From contig JBHAEV010000234.1 of NCBI GenBank assembly GCA_041855735.1, forward strand, positions 1 through 5,202: 5,202 nucleotides of DNA, given 5' to 3'. The DNA is from CALALP01 sp041855735 (GTDB lineage Bacteria > Bacillota > Clostridia > Lachnospirales > Lachnospiraceae). The notes beneath the pieces are model-generated. The model was given only the letters and a program-made list of their open reading frames with translations. It was not told where the DNA came from and searched no databases. Shown piece after piece: positions 1-5,202 of this stretch (positions are counted from its first letter, which is position 1; each line of letters begins with the position of its first letter). The position numbers and the translations under genes were made by a program.

Positions 1-387
1 GTGTATTTCCGCTCAAGCAAGGCAAAGGAATTGCTGGCGCTTTGCGTGTATCGGGAGGGGTTGCCCGTAACCAATTATGAATTGATCGAAAAATTGTGGG
101 GAGATGAATATGCAGATAATCCGGAACGAACCGGCTATCGGCGGCTGATAAAAGAACTTACCGACACTTTAAAGCAATATGATGCCGACGAGATTTTGAT
201 TCGGGAGAGAGGTTGCATTCGCATCCGAAAGGACAGCGTGGATTCGGATTACTTTGAGGCACTTGCGGGAGATTGCGAGGCCTGTGTCGGTTTCCAGGGA
301 GAGTTCATGAAGCAATATTCATGGGCGGAGGAAGCGGTGTACGGGCTTTACGAGAGGAAACGGCTTGTTTTGGCATCTTTGCGTTAG
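1..387 (+). CDS. Winged-helix/SARP-like transcriptional regulator, C-terminal part (5' end outside window)
   Basis: This is the C-terminal 128 residues of a DNA-binding regulator. The GTG at base 1 is probably an internal Val codon, because the visible protein begins inside a winged-helix fold: the F-R-S-S-K-A-K-E-L-L-A stretch (3-13) normally follows a first beta hairpin, which is missing here. Helix 2 is around ELIEKLW (27-33), the recognition helix is within about 41-60, and the wing is around 64-76. A short tail follows with FQGEFMKQYSWAEE (98-111), resembling the start of the BTAD region in SARP/AfsR-like proteins and in response regulators of COG3947 type. It ends about 20 residues later, much shorter than a full BTAD. 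Clostridial proteins of this shape often carry an N-terminal receiver domain, but none is visible here, so that is inference. The next gene starts 34 bases after the TAG stop with no terminator between, so the regulator may be co-transcribed with the transporter, control it, or both. The family is fairly sure; the target is unknown. Confidence 0.75.
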   Translation: MYFRSSKAKELLALCVYREGLPVTNYELIEKLWGDEYADNPERTGYRRLIKELTDTLKQYDADEILIRERGCIRIRKDSVDSDYFEALAGDCEACVGFQGEFMKQYSWAEEAVYGLYERKRLVLASLR

Positions 388-421
388 ATGATATGGAAAA
401 TGCAGGTTAGAAGGGGGAAAA

Positions 422-1945
422 ATGGAAGAGTTCTTGAGAATGGAGAATATCAGCAAGCGATTCGGTAATTTTTATGCCAACAAGAACATCAGTCTGACCG
501 TATACAAGGGAGAAGTTCTGACATTGCTCGGAGAGAACGGCGCGGGAAAATCAACCTTGATGAATATACTGATCGGACTGTACCAGCCAAGTTCGGGCAG
601 GATATTTTTGGAGGGAAAAGAAGTCAGAATCGACTCTCCGAGCAGTGCGGTGAGCATGGGAATCGGCATGGTGCATCAGCATTTTATGCTTGTGGAAGCC
701 ATGACGGTGTTTGAAAATATCATACTCGGCGACAGACATTCCAAGGGGATTTTCATTGACCGGGGGGCAAGAAGGAAAGAAATCGAAGAATTGTCAAAAA
801 GATATGGTTTGGAGTTGAATCTGGATGCCACGGTCGGCGAAATTTCCGTGGGAGAACAGCAGAGGGTGGAAATCTTAAAAACCTTATACCACGGGGTGAA
901 TTTGCTGATTCTGGATGAGCCGACGGCGGCATTGACGGACTTGGAGGCGGAGGGACTTTTTGAGATCATTAAAACACTGACGAAAGAGGGAAAGAGCGTG
1001 GTATTTATCAGCCACAAAATGCGAGAGGTACTTCGCATATCCGACCGAATTGCTATTTTGCGAATGGGAGAACTTGCCGGATCTGTAAACAGGGATGATG
1101 TGGACGGGCAGAGTCTGGCAAATCTGATGATCGGAAGAGAGCTGGAGGATGTCCGATACGAAAAAATCGGCAGTGACAAGGAAGCGATTCTCACTTTACA
1201 AAATGTGAAATATCAACCGCATTTGAAGCACAATGGGCTCAATGGGGTATCATTGGATGTGAAGCCGGGAGAGATTGTCGGAATTGCAGGAGTGGACGGA
1301 AACGGGCAGACACAGCTTGCGCAGTTGATTACCGGTGTCATCGCACCGGAAGAGGGAAGCGTGTTTTTTCAAAAAGACCGGATTTCCGTATTTTCACCGC
1401 AGAACTTTATAAACCGGGGAATTGCACACATCCCGGAGGACAGGAATTTGCAGGGATTGGTCGGGGATATGTCCATTGAGGAAAATCTTATTTTGAAATC
1501 TTCGGAAGATGGCAGATTCAGTTTGGGCAAGGGCTTGTTTTTGAAGAAGAGGAATATCAGCCGGTACGCCAAAAATATGGCGGAGAAATACGACATTCGA
1601 TGTACCGGGACATCGCAGGAGGTACGCAGTTTGTCGGGCGGAAATCAGCAAAAAGTTATTTTGGCAAGGGAGTTGGAATCCGATCCGAAGCTGTTGGTTG
1701 CCGTGCATCCGACCAGAGGACTGGATATCGGAGCAACGGATTTTGTACATAAACAAATGATTGCGGCAAGAGATCAGGGGCTGGGAATCCTCCTGATCAG
1801 CGCGGATTTCGATGAAATCATGAAGATGTCGGATCGGATTTTGGTGATGTTTGAGGGGGAGATCATGGGAGAGTTTTCCGGAAGTAATCCTCCGATTGAA
1901 AAAATCAGTCTGGCAATGACGGGAAATAAGGAGGGGATGGCATGA
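422..1945 (+). CDS. Nucleoside/nucleobase ABC importer, double-domain ATP-binding protein (NupO/YufO-like)
   Basis: This 507-residue cytoplasmic ATPase energises the importer formed by the next three genes. It has two fused nucleotide-binding domains, and its length is normal for the family. Domain 1 has Walker A GENGAGKST (37-45), Q-loop VHQHF (84-88), signature-like ISVGEQQ (141-147), Walker B LLILDEPT (161-168) and H-loop His198. Domain 2 (about 256-507) has a degenerate P-loop GVDGNGQTQ (290-298; Gln replaces the Lys), an intact signature LSGGNQQ (404-410), and LLVAVHPTRGLD (424-435), where Val428 and His429 replace the Walker B Asp-Glu. Ala461 sits at the H-loop position. This asymmetry, together with VHQHF and PTRGLD, is typical of ATPases serving BMP-type nucleoside transporters, and distinguishes them from RbsA sugar ATPases mainly by context. 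The start is ATG 422, behind AAGGGGG at 411-417; Met7 (base 440) is a less likely alternative. The stop overlaps the next start in ATGA. The exact substrate cannot be read from this subunit. Confidence 0.95.
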   Translation: MEEFLRMENISKRFGNFYANKNISLTVYKGEVLTLLGENGAGKSTLMNILIGLYQPSSGRIFLEGKEVRIDSPSSAVSMGIGMVHQHFMLVEAMTVFENIILGDRHSKGIFIDRGARRKEIEELSKRYGLELNLDATVGEISVGEQQRVEILKTLYHGVNLLILDEPTAALTDLEAEGLFEIIKTLTKEGKSVVFISHKMREVLRISDRIAILRMGELAGSVNRDDVDGQSLANLMIGRELEDVRYEKIGSDKEAILTLQNVKYQPHLKHNGLNGVSLDVKPGEIVGIAGVDGNGQTQLAQLITGVIAPEEGSVFFQKDRISVFSPQNFINRGIAHIPEDRNLQGLVGDMSIEENLILKSSEDGRFSLGKGLFLKKRNISRYAKNMAEKYDIRCTGTSQEVRSLSGGNQQKVILARELESDPKLLVAVHPTRGLDIGATDFVHKQMIAARDQGLGILLISADFDEIMKMSDRILVMFEGEIMGEFSGSNPPIEKISLAMTGNKEGMA

Positions 1946-3012
1946 ACCAATTCAGTAAGAGAATCCGTTTGATTATTGTTCCGTTGATCTCCGTAATTCT
2001 GGCATTTGTTATCGGTGCCGTTATCATGGTCTTTATGGGAGCGAATCCGGGAATTGCCATTGTGTCGCTTTTTAAAGGGGCATTCGGTTCAAGCGCAAGC
2101 ATCGGAACGACACTGAATAAAGCATCACCGCTCATCTTCACGTCCTTGTGTGCGTGTTTTGCCTATAAGTGTGGAGTATATAATCTTGGAGGGGAGGGAC
2201 AGTTTTTATTCGGCGCAACCATGAGTTTTATCGTACTGCACTTTTCGAAAGTACAGGGTTTTGCCGGAATTGCTTTGGCTTTGTTTGCCGGATTGTTTTT
2301 CGGCGGAATATGGGGAATCATTCCCGGGATTCTGAAGGTCTTCAGAGGCTTGAATGAGATGATAGTTTCCATCATGATGAATTACATCGCGACCTTGTTT
2401 ATGGGAGTGGTTTATACAAGCTGGATCAGGGATGCGTCCATGCCGCAGACGCCGTCGGTTGACGAATCCGTAATGCTGCCGAGGGTCATTTCGAATATGC
2501 GCTTTACATGGGCTTTTGTACTTGCGATTTTGGTCGGTCTTATCATGTATTACGGACTGTACTGGACGTCGAAAGGCTTTAAGCTTCGGGCGGTCGGATT
2601 AAATATGGTTGCCGGTCGATTCAATGGTTTCTCCGTTAAGAAATACATCCTGGCAAGTTTTGTAATATCGGGAGCGATTGCGGGGCTTGGCGGAGCTTCG
2701 GACCTGCTCGGCACACAGTATCGATTGATCAATGGTTATGCGAGCGGTTATGGTTTTGACGGTGTGTCCATGGCGCTGATCGCCATGCTGCATCCGATCG
2801 GAGCGCTCATCGTTTCGATTTTTTTTGCCGCACTGAGGGTCGGTTCAACCTCCATGCAGGTTGCGACCGGTGTGCCGACCAGCGTTTCCGATATCATTCA
2901 GGCATTGGTTATCGCATTTTCCGTAGCAGGAATGGCTCTGACCAAACTGCCGGAATTTGAGGCATTTCGATTGAAATTTATGAATTTCCGGAAAAGAGGT
3001 GATAAATTATGA
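1942..3012 (+). CDS. Nucleoside/nucleobase ABC importer permease 1 (NupP/YufP-like, BPD_transp_2)
   Basis: This 356-residue integral membrane protein is one half of the importer's channel. A strongly hydrophobic helix lies near residues 10-32, and several more follow through the protein. Family motifs are visible in order: GVYNLGGEGQF (78-88), GLNEMIVSIMMNY (136-148), and RAVGLN (216-221), the likely cytoplasmic coupling segment that contacts the ATPase. After it comes SGAIAGLGGA. The NxGGEGQ and GLNE motifs place it in the larger permease class that pairs with YufO-type ATPases. The C-terminus is basic (FRKRGDK), as expected for a cytoplasmic tail. The start is fixed by AAGGAGGGG at 1928-1936, five bases before the ATG, and by the 4-base ATGA overlap with the ATPase gene, which suggests translational coupling. 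The stop likewise overlaps the next permease gene. Assignment to the family is firm; substrate specificity is inferred from the operon. Confidence 0.95.
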   Translation: MNQFSKRIRLIIVPLISVILAFVIGAVIMVFMGANPGIAIVSLFKGAFGSSASIGTTLNKASPLIFTSLCACFAYKCGVYNLGGEGQFLFGATMSFIVLHFSKVQGFAGIALALFAGLFFGGIWGIIPGILKVFRGLNEMIVSIMMNYIATLFMGVVYTSWIRDASMPQTPSVDESVMLPRVISNMRFTWAFVLAILVGLIMYYGLYWTSKGFKLRAVGLNMVAGRFNGFSVKKYILASFVISGAIAGLGGASDLLGTQYRLINGYASGYGFDGVSMALIAMLHPIGALIVSIFFAALRVGSTSMQVATGVPTSVSDIIQALVIAFSVAGMALTKLPEFEAFRLKFMNFRKRGDKL

Positions 3013-3938
3013 GTGCCGATTTTATTTCAAGTATTTTATCCGCAACAATCCGAATGGCGGTTCCGCTCTTGTTGATTGCCGTGGCGGAGCTGTATTCCGA
3101 AAAGGCAGGTATGGTAAACATCGGTCTGGAGGGACTGGCTGCCATCGGTGCGCTCTTCGGTTTTATGTTGACTTTTTTCACCGGAAACACCTGGCTCGGG
3201 ATAGCGGGCGGTGCTGCGGCGGGAATTCTCGTCAATATGCTGTACGCCTTTGCGACGATTCATCTGTGTGCGAACCAAATTGTTTACGGAATGGCAATCA
3301 ATATTCTGGCGCCCTCCCTTGCCTCTTTCTTGTATCGGGTGTTTTTCGGCAGCGGGAACAGTCTGACACAAATCAACTTGATGAAAGAAGTGAAAATTCC
3401 GCTGCTCGGTTCGCTTCCTTTGCTGGGGGAGTTGCTCTTTAGTCAGACGCCGATGGTTTACATCTCGTTCATGTTCATTGTGCTTACCGTCGTTTTTTTC
3501 AAAAAAACGAAAGCGGGTCTGAATTATACTGCGGTCGGTGAGTATCCGAAAGCGGCGGCTACGCTGGGGATTGATGTGATAAAAGTGAAATATATTGCCT
3601 GTGTGATTTGCGGGGCATTGGCAGGTATCGGTGGTGCGTATCTGACGACCTGTTATTCCACCACCTATACGGAGGGGATTGTTTCCGGACGCGGGTTTAT
3701 TGCCTTGGCGGCGGTGATTTTCGGAAGATGGACCGGAAAAGGGGTATTGGCGGCGTGCCTGTTCTTCGGATTCTGTGATGCATTGCAGATACGTTTCCAG
3801 GTCGGAAATGTGGGAATTCCGTATCAATACTTTCAAATGATTCCGTATCTGGCAACCATTGCGGTTCTGACGATCATCGGTTCCAGGAAGGCGGGTCCGA
3901 AAGCGAACGGAGTGCCATATCGAAAAGAGGAGCGTTAA
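3009..3938 (+). CDS. Nucleoside/nucleobase ABC importer permease 2 (NupQ/YufQ-like, BPD_transp_2)
   Basis: This 309-residue integral membrane protein is the second, shorter channel half, which is the usual size relationship in this family. Motifs in order are EKAGMVNIGLEG (31-42), ANQIVYGMAIN (88-98), TAVGEYPKAAATLGI (from 174, the likely coupling segment), SGRGFIALAAVIFG and a C-terminal DALQIRFQ. Most of the protein is hydrophobic, and the tail is basic (RKAG...YRKEER). In most relatives an Arg precedes the AVGE motif; here the residue is Thr174. The start is supported by AGAGGTGA at 2995-3002, inside the end of permease 1, and by the ATGA overlap at 3009-3012. The two permeases should form a heterodimer on the ATPase. 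A 62-base gap with a stem-loop separates this gene from the binding-protein gene, the only real spacing between the transporter genes. Family assignment is firm. Confidence 0.95.
   Translation: MSADFISSILSATIRMAVPLLLIAVAELYSEKAGMVNIGLEGLAAIGALFGFMLTFFTGNTWLGIAGGAAAGILVNMLYAFATIHLCANQIVYGMAINILAPSLASFLYRVFFGSGNSLTQINLMKEVKIPLLGSLPLLGELLFSQTPMVYISFMFIVLTVVFFKKTKAGLNYTAVGEYPKAAATLGIDVIKVKYIACVICGALAGIGGAYLTTCYSTTYTEGIVSGRGFIALAAVIFGRWTGKGVLAACLFFGFCDALQIRFQVGNVGIPYQYFQMIPYLATIAVLTIIGSRKAGPKANGVPYRKEER
3490..3510. repeat. Perfect 21-base palindrome of T7/A7 runs inside permease 2
   Basis: TCGTTTTTTT and AAAAAAACGA are exact inverted repeats around a single C at 3500. The codons read Val-Val-Phe-Phe-Lys-Lys-Thr, the end of a membrane helix followed by basic residues, so protein constraint largely explains it. 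The 7-base homopolymers are nonetheless possible slippage sites. No regulatory role is claimed. Confidence 0.5.
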
Positions 3939-3947
3939 ATCAAGCTT

Positions 3948-3966
3948 TTGCCGGGTGTTTCGGCAA
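3948..3966 (+). promoter_or_regulatory. Intercistronic stem-loop between permease 2 and the binding protein
   Basis: TTGCCG (3948-3953) and CGGCAA (3961-3966) are perfect inverted repeats around a 7-base loop (GGTGTTT). No T-run follows (TGGTGAAATC), so it does not fit an intrinsic terminator. Its position in the only sizeable gap of the transporter operon, before the binding-protein gene, fits an mRNA processing or stability element that lets the binding protein be made in excess. That role is inference; a 6-bp stem can also occur by chance. Confidence 0.4.
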
Positions 3967-3989
3967 TGGTGAAATCATAAAGCAAATGC

Positions 3990-3996
3990 AGGAGGA
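3990..3996 (+). promoter_or_regulatory. Ribosome binding site that decides the binding-protein start
   Basis: AGGAGGA lies four bases before ATG 4001. The upstream in-frame ATG at 3986 precedes this site and has no comparable site of its own, so 4001 is the better start. It also gives a compact signal peptide beginning MTKYK. Confidence 0.8.
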
Positions 3997-4000
3997 AGAT

Positions 4001-5065
4001 ATGACAAAATATAAGAGTTTGATTTCAATGGTTATGGCGGGAGTTCTGGTACTTGGCACGGTTGCCTGTACGGGGCAGGCTGCATCGGGCGGACAAGGCA
4101 CGCAAAGCGGTTCATCGGCTCAAAGTGCGAAAGGAGGCGCTTACAAGGTTGCGTTTATTTTAAATGCAAGCATCAACGACGGCGGCTGGGGAACGGCATG
4201 TTACAGCGAGCTGGAGGCGGCGGTGAAGAAAAATGAGAACTGGTCGATGGAGTATTCGGACAATCTGTCACAGGACGGCTACTATGATGCGATGGTGGCA
4301 TACTGCAATGCCGGCGTAAATCTGGTATATGCACCGGGAGGGGAGTATACGGATGCGGTTTTACAGGTGGCGAACGAATATCCGGATGTGTCCTTCGCGA
4401 TACTGAACGGCTCCGAGGATACTCCGTCCAAGGCGAAGAATAAAAATGTTTCCTCTCTGCTTCCGAATGCAAAGCAGATCGGATGGATTGCAGGGGCGCT
4501 TGCCGGTTTGAGCTCAAAGACGGAAACCATCGCATTTATCGGAGGAATGGAACTTACCACAACGAAGGCGAAATATGAGGGATACACGGAAGCCGCAAAA
4601 TATGTCGGAGAAAAAGAGGGGAAGAATATTAAGGTATTGGATGCAGTGTATGCCAATTCTTTTGACGATTCCTCCAAGGGAATTGAATTTGCCAATGCGA
4701 TGATGGAGCAGGGAGCGGATGTGTTCTTCGGCGATGCTTCGGCAGTGGACTCCGGCGCGCGACAGGCGATTGACACGCATAACAAGGCTAAGGGAAGCAT
4801 TGAAGTGTATGACATCGGGCAGCCGGCGGATTTACTCGGACAGAACGAATGTGTAATCGGTTCACAGATTACCGACAATTCCTCTTTGATTGAACTGAGT
4901 TTCAAGGCAGTGGAAGAAGGCAAATTCGGAGGAGAGGTGCTGTACGGAAACTTACAGAACGGTGTGCTTTCAACCGGAAAGCTGAATTCCATTCTTCCGG
5001 CGGATGTTCAGGAAAAGTACATGAATTATGTACAGGAAATGAAGGATGATACATTTATGAAGTAA
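4001..5065 (+). CDS. BMP/PnrA-family nucleoside or nucleobase-binding lipoprotein
   Basis: This is the extracellular substrate-binding protein of the importer, 354 residues from ATG 4001 (359 from the in-frame ATG 3986). The signal peptide has a basic start (MTKYK), a hydrophobic core to about residue 20 and a lipobox GTVAC, so Cys23 should be lipid-modified and anchor the protein to the membrane. A Ser/Gly/Gln-rich linker (24-47) follows. The Bmp domain (PF02608) begins at YKVAFILN (48-55) and shows NDGGW (59-63), YAPGG (110-114), GWIAGALAGLSSKT (from 161), FIGGME (179-184) and a later FGDASAVDSGARQAI segment. In this family the first loop, where NDGGW lies, contributes to base binding; Trp63 in place of the commoner Phe resembles the Med/BMP-like subgroup. 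That placement and the choice of purine rather than pyrimidine ligand are inference. It is encoded last among the transporter genes, whereas in B. subtilis nupNOPQ the binding protein comes first. The deaminase gene starts 15 bases after its stop. Confidence 0.93.
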   Translation: MTKYKSLISMVMAGVLVLGTVACTGQAASGGQGTQSGSSAQSAKGGAYKVAFILNASINDGGWGTACYSELEAAVKKNENWSMEYSDNLSQDGYYDAMVAYCNAGVNLVYAPGGEYTDAVLQVANEYPDVSFAILNGSEDTPSKAKNKNVSSLLPNAKQIGWIAGALAGLSSKTETIAFIGGMELTTTKAKYEGYTEAAKYVGEKEGKNIKVLDAVYANSFDDSSKGIEFANAMMEQGADVFFGDASAVDSGARQAIDTHNKAKGSIEVYDIGQPADLLGQNECVIGSQITDNSSLIELSFKAVEEGKFGGEVLYGNLQNGVLSTGKLNSILPADVQEKYMNYVQEMKDDTFMK

Positions 5066-5070
5066 ATTTT

Positions 5071-5075
5071 AGGAG
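5071..5075 (+). promoter_or_regulatory. Ribosome binding site of the deaminase gene
   Basis: AGGAG lies five bases before ATG 5081, in the 15-base gap after the binding-protein stop. It supports 5081 as the true start of the cut-off gene and suggests the gene is read in the same transcript. Confidence 0.75.
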
Positions 5076-5080
5076 AAAAT

Positions 5081-5202
5081 ATGCAAAAAACACATATGGA
5101 TTATCTGATGCGATGCGTAGAGATCTCTGAACATTCCAGGGCAAACGGAAATACACCGTTCGGTGCATTGCTCGCAGATGAAGACGGAAATATTCTGCTG
5201 GA
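5081..5202 (+). CDS. Nucleoside deaminase, cytidine/guanine deaminase-like family (N-terminal 40 residues, 3' end outside window)
   Basis: An open frame begins at ATG 5081 behind a good ribosome binding site and runs off the window end. The visible protein starts MQKTHMDYLMRCVEISEHSR and continues to N-T-P-F-G-A-L-L-A-D-E-D-G-N-I-L-L. A first helix ending in a short polar stretch, then PFGA (26-29) and a beta hairpin with D-x-D-G-N-I, is the classic opening of the zinc-dependent deaminase fold (PF00383) as seen in guanine deaminase GuaD and tRNA adenosine deaminase TadA. The zinc-binding HAE and PCxxC motifs would lie beyond the window, so activity cannot be confirmed. Proteins of this class hydrolytically remove an amino group from bases or nucleosides in the cytoplasm. 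Because it follows a nucleoside-type importer, a small-molecule deaminase is more likely than TadA; guanine to xanthine is one possibility, not shown. An alternative start at Met6 (base 5096) is less well spaced from the ribosome binding site. Confidence 0.8.
   Translation, partial: MQKTHMDYLMRCVEISEHSRANGNTPFGALLADEDGNILL

Noticed and set aside
365..394. Possible promoter (TTGTTT, 18-base spacer, TGATAT) before the ATPase gene
   Set aside because: The -10 element matches the consensus at only half its positions and the -35 is weak; read-through from the regulator gene is as good an explanation.
388..468. Short plus-strand frame starting ATG 388 just after the regulator
   Set aside because: It has only 26 codons, no ribosome binding site, and overlaps the well-supported ATPase start in another frame.
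2999..3442. Plus-strand 147-codon frame overlapping the start of permease 2
   Set aside because: It is out of frame with a motif-bearing permease, and its composition (many Cys, Arg and Gly) looks like a frame-shifted reading of a membrane protein gene.
3490..3515. T-rich palindrome read as an intrinsic terminator
   Set aside because: It lies inside coding sequence, has an A/T stem with only a two-pair CG base, and is followed by ACGAAAGCGG and not by a T-run.
3036..3836. Long minus-strand open frame of 266 codons opposite permease 2
   Set aside because: It lies fully antisense to a permease with clear family motifs. Its product is rich in Arg, Gln and His with no recognisable domain, and it has no neighbouring minus-strand gene.
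3948..3985. Possible promoter for the binding-protein gene using TTGCCG as a -35 box
   Set aside because: No TATAAT-like box lies 16-19 bases downstream; the nearest candidate (CATAAA) is 22 bases away.
4282..4992. Minus-strand open frame of 236 codons opposite the binding-protein gene
   Set aside because: It is a Ser/Pro-rich shadow of the BMP gene with no domain pattern; the plus-strand gene explains the sequence.

Overview
The window is one tightly packed plus-strand gene set from a low-to-mid GC Firmicute, most likely a Clostridia member of Lachnospiraceae type. The clues are strong AGGAGG-like ribosome binding sites, ATGA stop/start overlaps, a lipoprotein binding protein and a short SARP-like regulator. 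The taxonomic call is inference from gene style; no rRNA or marker gene is present.

Layout: (1) 1-387 is the 3' part of a transcription regulator with a winged-helix domain and a short SARP/BTAD-like tail; its N-terminus lies before the window. (2) 422-1945 is a double-domain ABC ATPase. (3) 1942-3012 and (4) 3009-3938 are two membrane permeases, each joined to the preceding gene by a 4-base ATGA overlap. (5) 4001-5065 is a BMP/PnrA-family substrate-binding lipoprotein, preceded by a 62-base gap holding a perfect 6-bp stem-loop. (6) 5081-5202 is the first 40 codons of a cytidine/guanine-deaminase-like nucleoside deaminase, cut by the window end. No gap exceeds 62 bases, and no RNA gene, mobile element, CRISPR array or convincing intrinsic terminator was seen.

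Genes 2-5 form a complete nucleoside/nucleobase ABC importer of the NupNOPQ (YufNOPQ) / PnrA class: the lipoprotein captures the substrate outside, the two permeases form the channel and the ATPase drives import. The deaminase 15 bases behind the binding protein suggests that the imported compound, or a product of it, is a purine or pyrimidine that is deaminated in the cytoplasm. The regulator 34 bases upstream may control the set or be co-transcribed with it.

Nothing here looks like a wholly new system. The points worth a second look are the regulator-transporter-deaminase linkage, the binding protein being encoded last among the transporter genes, the intercistronic hairpin, and the asymmetric ATPase sites.
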